A DNA stretch of 64,000 nucleotides from SHVO01 sp041905525 (GCA_041905525.1 JAYRKY010000003.1:62001-126000), one strand, 5' to 3'; numbered from the stretch's first letter, positions 9,754 to 17,844 are shown. Translations and numbers: made by a program. Notes: generated by a model not told the origin, from the sequence alone.

Positions 9754-9984
9754 CTACTCGAGGGAGAAGGTGGAGAGATTTTCTCGTGAGCTTGCCAGCT
9801 CAAATCTCTTTCGACACGCATTCAATTCCGCATTGAGTGCCTTGAGTATCTTGGCGACATCTTCGTCCTCGAAGTCATAGTTCGAGCGATTCGCAAGATT
9901 TCCCACCAACTGAATCGCCTTAATAGCGCGGGGAACTCGCTTATTTGCGAGCCTAATGAATTTATCACGGTCAGCTTTTGTCAT
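9754..9984 (-). CDS. small helical protein upstream of MORC-like ATPase
   Basis: A 76-residue, basic, probably all-helical protein (KFIRLANKRVPRAIKAIQLVGNLANRS, then EDVAKILKALNAELNACRKRF; quoted in parts). No HTH signature or catalytic motif is visible. Its TAG stop shares a base with the GTG that can start the GHKL ATPase gene, so they are co-translated. It could be a DNA-binding accessory, an inhibitor, or a regulator of the restriction module. Coding is supported by the tight coupling and the helical periodicity. Confidence 0.65.
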   Translation of the reverse strand: MTKADRDKFIRLANKRVPRAIKAIQLVGNLANRSNYDFEDEDVAKILKALNAELNACRKRFELASSRENLSTFSLE

Positions 9985-10342
9985 GTGCTAATAGGTCCGA
10001 TTTGTTTCGTATATTTATAACATGTACGAAATTTTTGCGAATTGTACACAACAAATCATGATTGACCTGAGCTGGGCGGCTTTTGAATCTTGAAATTTAG
10101 TGTTTTATCAGTGCCTTATGTCTTCATTTTGCGAAAGTTCGCTCCAGACAGCGCATCATTATGGGGGTATCGAGATAAAAGTTCTTCTTTTGTTCTTTAT
10201 GGCATGATGTATTATCAGTTGATCGCCATCGCCCGCGCTGAGAATCCCAGCAATAACAATAGTTTCCGCCGCTGGACTCAGATTGCATCGTAGAGGTAGT
10301 GTGGGCGATTAGTCGGGAACCGCTAGATATAGGGGCTCTACG
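9985..10342. promoter_or_regulatory. divergent AT-rich control region of restriction module
   Basis: This 358-bp gap separates the minus-strand small gene/GHKL gene from the plus-strand methyltransferase. It is AT-rich. An inverted repeat with arms TGTAC (10023-10027) and GTACA (10044-10048) lies next to a possible minus-strand promoter (TTCGCA, 16 bp, TATAAA). A 67-codon open frame at 10090-10293 has no ribosome site and unusual composition, and I do not call it a gene. It probably holds both divergent promoters. Confidence 0.4.
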
Positions 10343-11428
10343 GTGCCGAATTACCGGTTAATTGATTTATTTTGCGGAGCGGGCGGCATGACGCTCGGCT
10401 TCAATTCAAAGCGGTTTTGCGGTGGGTTTGAAAGCGTCTGGGCCGTCGATAACGACAAGGCGGCGCTGGAAACCTACAAAGCCAATTTCGGCGATCACAC
10501 GCTGTGCGGCGACATCGAAAACATCATTCGTGAACACAAGATTCCCAAAGCGGATGTGGTTATCGGTGGACCGCCTTGCCAAGGGTTCAGCCTGCTCAAT
10601 AAGCAGCGATCCGGCGATGCACGGCGCGCGCTTTGGCAGCCTTACATGGACATTGTCGAGAAGTCGCAAGCCGCGGTTTTCGTAATCGAGAACGTTGCCG
10701 AGCTTTGGCGCTCGCCCGAATTGGAAGAGATACGTGCCCGAGCCGTGGAAATGGGATTCAGAACGGTGGGATGCGTTCTGAACGCAGCCGATTATGGTGC
10801 TCCCCAAACCCGTAAACGCACCGTGCTGATCGGCTGGAAGAGCAAGCTACAGGAGCCGAGCTTCCCGCCCTTGCGCTCACACAAGGCTCCGGGAACGATT
10901 ACAGAATCAAATGTGCCTGATTGGCTGACGGTGCGCGACGCTATTGGAGACTTGCCGGCACCTGTCGGAACAGAGATCCGAGCGGACAAGGCGCCCTTAA
11001 ATCTTCACTTCGGTCGCACGCCTACTGCGCTGAGCATGAAGCGCTATCGCGCTGTTCCGATCGGCGGCAATCGGTTTGACTTGCAGAAGAAGGCGCCGCA
11101 TCTGACACCGCAGTGTTGGATTAGAAAGACTTCCGGCGGGACCGACCTATTTGGACGTCTTTGGTGGGATCGCCCCTCGGTCACTATCCGCACGGAGTTC
11201 TTCAAACCGGAGAAGGGGCGCTACCTACACCCGGAAGCCCATCGGCCGATTACACATCGTGAGGCCGCACGGCTTATGGGTTTCCCCGATACCTTCAAAT
11301 TCAAAGGCACAAAAATCGAGATTGCACGTCAGATCGGCAACGCCGTTCCGCCGCCGCTCGCAGGAGCAATTGCTGAAGTCGTTCTGCAGATATTGAACGC
11401 ACGCCAAGCCCGCAGCAAAGCGGCCTAA
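10343..11428 (+). CDS. DNA (cytosine-5) methyltransferase
   Basis: A complete 361-residue C5 methyltransferase transferring methyl groups from S-adenosylmethionine to cytosine in DNA. Motif I LFCGAGGMTLGF (9-20), motif IV GGPPCQGFS with catalytic Cys79, motif VI ENV (116-118), motif VIII QTRKR and motif X QIGNAVPPPLA are all present in canonical order; the target recognition region lies between about 190 and 310. A GTG start at 10343 immediately precedes the core fold (PNYRLIDLF). It is convergent with the HNH gene, with one base between the stop codons, and diverges from the GHKL gene. It most likely protects the host from the HNH/GHKL restriction partners, and Vsr would repair the resulting T:G mismatches. 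Confidence 0.95.
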   Translation: MPNYRLIDLFCGAGGMTLGFNSKRFCGGFESVWAVDNDKAALETYKANFGDHTLCGDIENIIREHKIPKADVVIGGPPCQGFSLLNKQRSGDARRALWQPYMDIVEKSQAAVFVIENVAELWRSPELEEIRARAVEMGFRTVGCVLNAADYGAPQTRKRTVLIGWKSKLQEPSFPPLRSHKAPGTITESNVPDWLTVRDAIGDLPAPVGTEIRADKAPLNLHFGRTPTALSMKRYRAVPIGGNRFDLQKKAPHLTPQCWIRKTSGGTDLFGRLWWDRPSVTIRTEFFKPEKGRYLHPEAHRPITHREAARLMGFPDTFKFKGTKIEIARQIGNAVPPPLAGAIAEVVLQILNARQARSKAA

Positions 11429-11429
11429 G

Positions 11430-12392
11430 CTATTTCTGTTTCTCACGACGATGTACGTCGTCGTGACACACGTTACATAGCGTGATCAGATTGTCGGCAT
11501 CATTCCCACCGCCGCGGGCATGATGCTGCATATGATGCAGCTCCAATATGCGTGGGTCCGCGCGATTCCAGACATCGTGACTCCAGCCGCATTTCTCGCC
11601 CTTCGGCAAGACATTCTGGCACTTATACGCGTCGCGTTTCAGGACTTCTCGACGAACCGGATCGGCAATTTTGCGGTCATGAGTCGGCGCCTGTCGGTCT
11701 TGTTGGAGTACATAGACGCCGACCGGAAGTTCAGGAGCGCCGGTGTTTTGCGTCAGAATTGGCCACCCCTCTTCCGTCCTTAACTCACGGACACGGCGGG
11801 CCCATTCCGAACGATCTTTAGCCAAGTAGCTCAACTCGTCGTTGGTAACGCGCTGACCGACGTTTCGACGGAAATACGCCAGAATTTTATCTTTGACGCT
11901 CGCATCCGTTTTGCGGATTTCATTGGCGACTTCCCACCTCTTTGCAAGGTCGACATCCGCCGTTGTCGAGCGAAGTAGATATTCATCCGGCCGAAGTTTG
12001 ATCTGTTCTTCGCCTTCCCAGGGTTCAGGCTCTTCGCCTAACCCTTCGGGCCGTTCCGTTACACCGGTAATGATGTCCCAGCCGCCCTCGACCCGAAGTT
12101 CACGCACACGTCGGGCGTACTCGCTGATCCCCGCGACGATCATGAGTTCTTCGCCAGTCACTGGGCGACCGACATTGAGTTTCAAATACTCAAGAATGCG
12201 AGCTCTTGCAGAGCTGCCGGCGCCTGGTCCCAATAGTGAGGCGCCCAAATCCATGAGCAAACCATTGGCTTCTACGAGGCGCTGCACCTTCTCGCGTATG
12301 TCGCCGCTTGGGGATGGATCGAAGCCGGCAAGAATCTCGATAAGACGTTTTAGAAGGGAGTCAGGGGCTACCTGATTTTTCTTTTTCGACAA
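11430..12392 (-). CDS. HNH endonuclease with duplicated N-terminal module
   Basis: A 320-residue nuclease with a C-terminal HNH domain (KRDAYKCQ, CGWSHDVWN, LELHHMQHHARGG, NLITLCNVCHDDVH). Upstream are two copies of a roughly 50-residue module: ARILEYLKLNVGRPVTGEEL...EYARRVRELRVEGGWDI and DKILAYFRRNVGQRVTNDEL...EWARRVRELRTEEGWPI, which look like winged helices for sequence recognition. The TTG start at 12390-12392 has GGGGGC upstream. It overlaps the Vsr gene by 32 bp, so it is translated after Vsr. It is the probable restriction enzyme cognate to the 5mC methyltransferase. Confidence 0.85.
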   Translation of the reverse strand: MSKKKNQVAPDSLLKRLIEILAGFDPSPSGDIREKVQRLVEANGLLMDLGASLLGPGAGSSARARILEYLKLNVGRPVTGEELMIVAGISEYARRVRELRVEGGWDIITGVTERPEGLGEEPEPWEGEEQIKLRPDEYLLRSTTADVDLAKRWEVANEIRKTDASVKDKILAYFRRNVGQRVTNDELSYLAKDRSEWARRVRELRTEEGWPILTQNTGAPELPVGVYVLQQDRQAPTHDRKIADPVRREVLKRDAYKCQNVLPKGEKCGWSHDVWNRADPRILELHHMQHHARGGGNDADNLITLCNVCHDDVHRREKQK

Positions 12393-12807
12393 GACGTGGA
12401 GCCCCCAGAAACTTTTGCAGCCTTTTGGATAGTTTAGCTAAATCGCGAATCTCGCACTGCCAAAGGGTAAGGGACTTGATGCCGAGCTTCGCGATTGCGG
12501 CGGCATTCTTCCGGTCCCGAGCCTTATTCTTACCGATCTTCTCTTGCCAGAATACCCTGTTTGTAGAGGGCAAGTCTGCACGCGAGCACCCTGCATGGCC
12601 GTGCCAGAAACAACCCTGAATCTGAATGGCTCGTCGGCGCTTCGAAAAATAGATATCCGGTTTTCCGGGAAGCTCTTTTGCGTGGAGTGTGAACCGGTAC
12701 CCCATGCCATGCAGAAGCTTCCTCACTGCCAATTCCGGCTTGGTATGCTTCGACCTAATCGAAGACATGATTCGGCTGCGTTTTGACGGCTCGAAGACGT
12801 CGACCAT
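12361..12807 (-). CDS. vsr: Vsr-type mismatch/nicking endonuclease
   Basis: A 148-residue very-short-patch-repair endonuclease. Family blocks RSRIMSSIRSKHTKPE, PGKPDIYF (metal-binding Asp51), GCFWHGH (His69), and the C-terminal WQEKIGKNKARDRKN and LTLWQCEIRD are in place. Vsr nicks 5' of the T in T:G mismatches made when 5-methylcytosine deaminates, which explains its place beside a 5mC methyltransferase. The residue aligned with catalytic His64 of the E. coli enzyme is Gln here (IQGCFWH), so activity may differ. The gene heads a two-gene operon with the HNH nuclease. Confidence 0.9.
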   Translation of the reverse strand: MVDVFEPSKRSRIMSSIRSKHTKPELAVRKLLHGMGYRFTLHAKELPGKPDIYFSKRRRAIQIQGCFWHGHAGCSRADLPSTNRVFWQEKIGKNKARDRKNAAAIAKLGIKSLTLWQCEIRDLAKLSKRLQKFLGAPRLVEKEKSGSP

Positions 12808-12953
12808 AACGATCCAATTTCCACGGGCTGAGCAATGAATGTACTGCTCGGGCCTCTAGGAAAATAGAGCTATTGGCTGCGGGTGAGTGAAGTTCTCGAA
12901 CTTGCGGCGAATAGGTCGATGACGGCCGGATTCTGATCCGGCCGTAACGTCGC

Positions 12954-13448
12954 CTACTCCTTCCCGCTATCGTCGGCGCCATCCGGGGGCGGCTGTCGCG
13001 CTGCCAGCGCCTCCCGCAAGCGCTTCATCTCCTCCTCCTTGGCGGCCGCTTTAACGGCGAGACGCGCACGAATGTCTTTCCAGTCCCGGTCTATTTCTTC
13101 CCGGCGCTTCTTTTCCTCAACCTCCTTGGCCTCCTGTTCCGACGCCCGATCTCGCTCGCGATTCATCAGGAAGCCGATCGCTGCCCGATTGCCCTCGGCT
13201 ATCCACTTGCGCAACATCGCCTCGCGCCGGGACATCTTTGTGGTTTTGCCGTTAGCGGTAACCTTGACGATTTCCCCTAGGATCTGCTCCAACAAGTCGT
13301 AGGTCGTCTTGGGCTTTTTAGGCCGGCCGTTACGATTTCCCGTTCTTCCCTTGGACCACTGATATTCCGTCGGCGGCTTTCCATAGCCCACCTTGTAGGG
13401 CTTCTCCGCTTTAGATTTCGAACCGGCGTCATCGTTGTCGTCGGACAT
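12954..13448 (-). CDS. DUF5681-type charged protein
   Basis: A 164-residue highly charged protein. Its N-terminal half has the DUF5681-like pattern VGYGKPPTEYQWSKGRTGN, RNGRPKKPKT, then a basic helix ending in RREAMLRKWIAEG; the C-terminal half is a Lys/Glu-rich coiled coil. A perfect ribosome site (AAGGAGGTGATC directly before the ATG at 13446-13448) fixes the start. It begins 11 bp after the methyltransferase stop and belongs to that operon. The pair recurs on phage-like and integrative elements in alphaproteobacteria, but the function of DUF5681 is unknown. Confidence 0.8.
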   Translation of the reverse strand: MSDDNDDAGSKSKAEKPYKVGYGKPPTEYQWSKGRTGNRNGRPKKPKTTYDLLEQILGEIVKVTANGKTTKMSRREAMLRKWIAEGNRAAIGFLMNRERDRASEQEAKEVEEKKRREEIDRDWKDIRARLAVKAAAKEEEMKRLREALAARQPPPDGADDSGKE

Positions 13449-13459
13449 GATCACCTCCT

Positions 13460-14779
13460 TCACGCAGCAATAAAGGTGACGCCGTCTTGGCGGACGGCCA
13501 CTTCGCCCGTGACCCGTTGCCAGCGCCGGATGGCGACATCGACAAACAGCGGATCGAGCTCGATAGCACGACACCGCCGACCGGTGACTTCGGCAGCTAA
13601 GATCGTTGTGCCGCTACCGCAGAACGGGTCTAGGACGATACCGCCGCGCTTCGAGCAGTCCCGGATGGCATCGGCGACCATTGCCACGGGCTTCACCGTA
13701 GGATGCAATTTGAGCTCGTCCATGCGCTCGCGCGTGAGCGCATTCATCCCGGCATACGACCAGATATTGGAGCGATGCCGGCCGGACTCGCCGAGACCGA
13801 AATTGTTGATGTGCTTGCCGGAACCGTTCTTGTAGACCGCGACCAGTTCATGCTGGGAGCGGTAGAAGCTGCCCATGCCGGCGTTGGTCTTTGCCCATAC
13901 GCAGATATTTTTCAGCTCTGCATAATGGCGCTGGGCCGCGGTCAGCAGGTCCATTAAGTGGCGCCAATCCATACACAGGTAATGGATCGAGCCATCGCCT
14001 GAGAACTTTACCAGCATCGCAATGAATGCCTCTAGAAAGGCAATGAACTGCTTCGCCGTCATCTCGCCGACGGCCATCGCGAACTCGCGATGTTTGATCC
14101 GTCCCTTGCCCATAACGTGGCCCTCGATCGGCACGTTGTAGGGCGGATCCGTGAACACCATCTGCGCGAGCTCATCCGCCATCAGCGCCCGGTAGGAAAC
14201 TTCATGGCGTGCATCTGCACACATCAGCAGATGGTCGCCGAGGCGCCAGATATCTCCGGGTCTTGCTTGTGGAGACCCTGTTAAGTCCGGCAACTCCAGT
14301 TCACCAATGGACGGTTTATCCGCCGCGGCCGGCGCTTCCATGATCTGATCGATCTCGGCGTAGTCGAAGCCGGTGGCCTCGATTTCGAATTTACTGTCGA
14401 GAAGTTCGAAGAACTCAAGCCTCAGGATCTCCGCATCCCAGCCTGCCTCTTCGGCAATCTTGTTGTCTGCAAGTGCAAGTGCCCGAATCTGCGTAGGCGA
14501 GAGCCCACGAATGCAAACTGTGGGCACCTCCGTAAGGCCAAGAACTTTGGCGGCTTCTACCCGGCCGTGACCCGCGATGATCATGCCGTTTTCATCGATG
14601 AGCACGGGAATAGTCCACCCGAACTCCTTGATAATTATGACGAGCTTGCGGATCTGTTTGCGGGAATGCTTCCGGGCGTTGCGAGGATTTGGAACCAGGT
14701 CGCAAATCGGCCGAAGTGTCGGTGCGAGATTGTGGGAGAGGATGTTAGTCGTAGATGCATTGAGGTCATGTTTACTCAT
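13460..14779 (-). CDS. ParB-N domain/DNA (N4/N6) methyltransferase fusion
   Basis: About 439 residues. An N-terminal ParB/Srx-like domain (ICDLVPNPRNARKHS, then DENGMIIAGHGRVEAAKVLG) is followed by an amino-methyltransferase of the beta class: catalytic motif DPPY (about residues 211-214) comes before the S-adenosylmethionine motif DPFCGSGTT (384-392). The start at the ATG 14777-14779 is chosen for its GGAG ribosome site; an upstream in-frame ATG lacks one. It makes N4-methylcytosine or N6-methyladenine in DNA. No cognate restriction enzyme is adjacent, so it is a solitary, phage- or element-type methyltransferase. It forms an operon with the DUF5681 gene. Confidence 0.9.
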   Translation of the reverse strand: MSKHDLNASTTNILSHNLAPTLRPICDLVPNPRNARKHSRKQIRKLVIIIKEFGWTIPVLIDENGMIIAGHGRVEAAKVLGLTEVPTVCIRGLSPTQIRALALADNKIAEEAGWDAEILRLEFFELLDSKFEIEATGFDYAEIDQIMEAPAAADKPSIGELELPDLTGSPQARPGDIWRLGDHLLMCADARHEVSYRALMADELAQMVFTDPPYNVPIEGHVMGKGRIKHREFAMAVGEMTAKQFIAFLEAFIAMLVKFSGDGSIHYLCMDWRHLMDLLTAAQRHYAELKNICVWAKTNAGMGSFYRSQHELVAVYKNGSGKHINNFGLGESGRHRSNIWSYAGMNALTRERMDELKLHPTVKPVAMVADAIRDCSKRGGIVLDPFCGSGTTILAAEVTGRRCRAIELDPLFVDVAIRRWQRVTGEVAVRQDGVTFIAA

Positions 14780-15048
14780 CTCGGAATCTCCGATGGGGCG
14801 CAGATGCGCCTGGTTAAAAAAGGAGAATCCGGACACCCTTGGTTTCCAGATTGATTCTAGACTTTGGAAACCACATCCTTGATGTGGTGGAGCCGCTGAC
14901 TGGACGACAAAAAGCCGTCACCGCGTTTGTCAGCGTGATCTTTCGCCTTGCGCAAGATCGGGAGTGAGAGCCCCCTCAGGGCAAGCTCACAATCAACACG
15001 GTATGCCCGACGACATTCGCAGTCAATGGGTGCTGTGGTGTTGGCGAG

Positions 15049-15828
15049 TTACCTAAGTCCGTACCGGCGGAGAATGGCGATGCCGCCCGGTGTTTCTGGT
15101 CCGAGGCTGGCACCGCGTGTCATTCCGCCTGAATAAATAATAATGTTCGGGTTGGATGTGGGAAGATTCCACACCGCGGCTTGGCGCGTAACGATGATTG
15201 TCTTCTCTCCGGCAACTGCAGCCGGCAACAAGCGGCCTTGAACATAGTTCCTCACCGCTTGAACGGACGGCAATCGGTTGAGCAGCGCGTGCGCATTGAA
15301 CACCGGTGAATGATACGGAACGAGTTCGACGAAGGCCAAGCGCCGAGAAATATCTTTCAATGCCTCAAAGTAATGGCCGTTATGCTTGCGCGCGGCAACC
15401 TCCGATATGACTGCCCGAAGCTTCTTTTCCCACCACATAAACCCGCTGTGCCAACACAGTCTTGGGTCAAGGAAATAGAATGGGAAATCGTTAGAGCCAA
15501 AATCCTGTCTGAGAGACGTTTCTACACGGTCTCGAAATTCGGCATCTCGAACCGCGTAGTAGTCGACGATATTGAAGCCCGGATTGAGCAGTAGGATCAC
15601 GATGTCGGCGTTCCTCAAATCACCGCCGTAGGGTGTCGGCAACAGCGACAGGTGGAAACGGGGATCCGCAAAGTCGCCAAAACGCGGATGGGCGAGGTAC
15701 CGGTCAAGGTCGGTTGCCTCGATGTCGGCAAACTTTCCGTCCTTCAGCACCGGCAGATCATCCGGATGGACGAAAGGTGCTGAGGTCGACTTGTACTTTT
15801 CCCAGAATCTGACGAGTTCAACGGGCAT
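15049..15828 (-). CDS. unknown protein, possible uracil-DNA-glycosylase-like fold
   Basis: About 259 residues. Motifs ADIVILLLNPGFN, FYFLDPRLCWHSGFMWWEKKL and LAFVELVPYHSPVF are spaced like the active-site segments of the uracil-DNA glycosylase superfamily (an NPG near the N-terminal strand and a strand ending in PYHS), but this is only a resemblance. The ATG at 15826-15828 is used; a TTG 11 codons upstream is possible. It diverges from a small XRE regulator across a near-perfect palindrome that carries a TATAGT -10-like box on each strand, so the regulator probably controls it. Confidence 0.65.
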   Translation of the reverse strand: MPVELVRFWEKYKSTSAPFVHPDDLPVLKDGKFADIEATDLDRYLAHPRFGDFADPRFHLSLLPTPYGGDLRNADIVILLLNPGFNIVDYYAVRDAEFRDRVETSLRQDFGSNDFPFYFLDPRLCWHSGFMWWEKKLRAVISEVAARKHNGHYFEALKDISRRLAFVELVPYHSPVFNAHALLNRLPSVQAVRNYVQGRLLPAAVAGEKTIIVTRQAAVWNLPTSNPNIIIYSGGMTRGASLGPETPGGIAILRRYGLR

Positions 15829-15896
15829 TGCGTGGCGGCTGGAGCTCGAGGTCTGCGCCAAGGAATGCTCGGTCCAGCGCGAATGTCCAGGAAATA

Positions 15897-15925
15897 CATA
15901 CTATAGTTGATAAACTTATAGTATG
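15897..15925. promoter_or_regulatory. palindromic operator between divergent genes
   Basis: Arms CATACTATA (15897-15905) and TATAGTATG (15917-15925) are perfect complements around an 11-bp centre. Each arm contains a TATAGT -10-like hexamer on opposite strands. The site lies between the XRE regulator and the divergent unknown gene, as expected for an autoregulatory controller-type operator. Binding is inferred. Confidence 0.65.
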
Positions 15926-15945
15926 TAGCTGGCCGACCTTTGCGC

Positions 15946-16164
15946 ATGGACATGCGCAAACTCGTTGGCCGGAATGTGCGGCGCCTGCGGGAAAAAGCCG
16001 GGCTTACTCAGGAGCAATTCGCCGAGCGCTCGGGCTTTAGTCAGCAGTATTTGAGCGGGCTCGAACGGGGTCTGCGGAACCCCACAATCGTGACCATTTA
16101 CGAACTGGCCTCCGCTTTAGGCGTGAATTATTTGGACCTCTTGCGGCCCAGCCGCGGCAAGTAG
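15946..16164 (+). CDS. small XRE-family HTH regulator, controller-like
   Basis: A 72-residue single-domain helix-turn-helix protein: VRRLREKAGLTQEQFAERSG, FSQQYLSGLERG, RNPTIVTIYELASALGV. Size and sequence resemble controller (C) proteins that time expression of restriction genes. Starts at 15940 (TTG), 15946 (ATG) and 15952 (ATG) are all possible; no ribosome site is seen, so translation may be near-leaderless from the TATAGT box of the palindrome. Its likely targets are itself and the divergent 259-residue gene. Confidence 0.8.
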   Translation: MDMRKLVGRNVRRLREKAGLTQEQFAERSGFSQQYLSGLERGLRNPTIVTIYELASALGVNYLDLLRPSRGK

Positions 16165-16226
16165 ACTCAAAATCGGCGTATATTCAGACTGGACTTACGA
16201 GCCCGGTGGAGCGGTACTCGCGGGTA

Positions 16227-16436
16227 ATGAAAGCTCGCAAATCCGACTATCGAAACGCCGTCCAGGCCCTCTTCACGACGGCGACCGAGATTCTTGAAGA
16301 CGCCCATCCCGCCGCAACCGTCGGCCAATCTATGAAGCGAAGTCGAGCCCAGTACGTGCGAAAGGCGCGCGAACTCACAAGATCGGCGCAGAGGCTCGAG
16401 GCCTGTGCGAGGGCAATCTTGAAAGCCTGCGATTAA
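16227..16436 (+). CDS. small hypothetical basic protein
   Basis: About 69 residues, rich in Ala, Arg and Lys, predicted helical (MKARKSDYRNAVQALF near the start, ARELTRSAQRLEACARAIL near the end). No domain is recognised. An in-frame GTG seven codons upstream is an alternative start. It lies just after the XRE gene on the same strand; coding is plausible but not proven. Confidence 0.45.
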   Translation: MKARKSDYRNAVQALFTTATEILEDAHPAATVGQSMKRSRAQYVRKARELTRSAQRLEACARAILKACD

Positions 16437-16510
16437 GCCGGTCCCGAGTGACTATGGTTCTTCGCACCATCTTGAAAAGAACCGGGATCGATTTTGGTAG
16501 GCGCCCGCAG

Positions 16511-17086
16511 TTAGAAATTTACGGAGATATTCACCTTGTCGACAGAAACGCCGAAGGCTTCAGCCACCATTTTTTTCGCAGCCTGAACTGCTTGATCGGA
16601 GATTTCGGGCCGCGGCGGCGAAGTAGGCCGCGATCCCTGTTCAACCGGTGCTGCATGGAATTTCAGCCGATAACCTTCCCACTCTTTAGCGACCCTTTGA
16701 AACGGATAGCCGCGCTCGTCGAATCGAAGCACTCTTAGGTCCGTCGGCCTCAAATTTGCGAATTGAAAACGCGCTTCGTATTCCTGTTTCATCCGATCGC
16801 GGTAGGCTGCGGCGGGAACCTCATAAACCATGATCGGGTCAGCGGGACCGTTTTGCACGGCAATGGCGACGTAGTCGGCCTTGTCGAGACCGATGAATTC
16901 GGAGTCGGCCTTCTCGCCGACCGTTCGCTGCATGACTTGCCCCTTGCTCCCGGTTTTGACGACCACTGAAGCGCCATTCGGAAGTTCGATCCGATACTGA
17001 TTATTCGCCCCCCACATCCGGGACTCACCATGTTTAGCTTGAATGGCAGCATGTGCGGCTTGAACAAGGGTATTTGATTGGGGCAT
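16511..17086 (-). CDS. hypothetical island protein
   Basis: A 191-residue protein of unknown function. An excellent ribosome site (AAGGAGGTTCGG before the ATG at 17084-17086) sets the start and makes it a real gene. The sequence shows a beta-rich N-terminal half (QYRIELPNGASVVVKTGS, DYVAIAVQNGPADPIMVYEV) and a proline-rich hinge (RPTSPPRPEIS) before a short helical C-terminus. No enzyme motif is visible. A beta sheet with a PxMVYEVP element could suit DNA binding, but this is speculation. Confidence 0.75.
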   Translation of the reverse strand: MPQSNTLVQAAHAAIQAKHGESRMWGANNQYRIELPNGASVVVKTGSKGQVMQRTVGEKADSEFIGLDKADYVAIAVQNGPADPIMVYEVPAAAYRDRMKQEYEARFQFANLRPTDLRVLRFDERGYPFQRVAKEWEGYRLKFHAAPVEQGSRPTSPPRPEISDQAVQAAKKMVAEAFGVSVDKVNISVNF

Positions 17087-17322
17087 CCGAACCTCCTTAT
17101 TTGGTCTTATTTCTCTATATTTCATAAAAAGCCTTCAAAGTAAATAAGTGCCTAACAACTTTGCCGGCGCCTGCTCACCGTGGAATTCGCAAGTATCTGA
17201 AATTTCTGCTGAAATCTTCTGAGAGTTCGCCTTTTTTGTCGCTTTTCCCTGGCTATCGGCGGGGAACGGAGCGTGCATCCTGACGGTCGGGGATCGTCCC
17301 GGCCAGTCCAGGAAAGTCCCAG

Positions 17323-17844
17323 ATGCACAGTCTCAAGTCCCTTCTCAGATCCAAACCTCCCCTCGTTTGGCCACAACCGCCGTCCGACAAAGCAACGGCC
17401 ATCCGCAAGCTCGTCCAGGATTTGGAGGTCGCTCCCCTTCCCAAGCTCAGAGATGCTTGGGCTCAACGCTACGGAAAGCCCGTGCCCGCAGCGACAAGCC
17501 GGAAGCTGCTGCTGCGCATGCTCGCGTGGCGTATCCAAGGCGACGCATTCGGAGGGCATAAGCCCGAGATCCTTCAAATTCTCACAGAACCGATCGTACG
17601 ACGCCCTAAGACGCCGATGGATGCGGCAACAGATATGAAGCTACGGATCGGCACGGTTCTGAAGCGGGAGTGGCACGGCCGTGAGCATCAGGTTGTCGTA
17701 AAGGCGGAGGGCTTTGCTCACGAAGGCAAAATGTATGGGACCCTCTCTGAAGCGGCGCGTGCCATTACAGGCACGAAGTGGTCCGGACCACGCTTCTTTG
17801 GACTTAAGGATACCAAGAACCGAGTTAAGGGAGCGGCGCAATGA
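17323..17844 (+). CDS. DUF2924 domain protein
   Basis: A 173-residue protein with the DUF2924 pattern (KLRDAWAQRYGKPVPAATSR, LLLRMLAWRIQ, then LKREWHGREHQVVVKAEGF and YGTLSEAARAITG, GPRFFGLK). Genes of this family nearly always precede a large serine recombinase, as here: the ATGA overlap at 17841-17844 couples them. It is presumably an accessory or directionality factor for the recombinase; its biochemical role is not established. Confidence 0.88.
   Translation: MHSLKSLLRSKPPLVWPQPPSDKATAIRKLVQDLEVAPLPKLRDAWAQRYGKPVPAATSRKLLLRMLAWRIQGDAFGGHKPEILQILTEPIVRRPKTPMDAATDMKLRIGTVLKREWHGREHQVVVKAEGFAHEGKMYGTLSEAARAITGTKWSGPRFFGLKDTKNRVKGAAQ

Noticed and set aside
10090..10293. 67-codon open frame in the divergent control region
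   Set aside because: No ribosome site, no recognisable pattern, and it lies where promoters and the operator-like repeat are expected.
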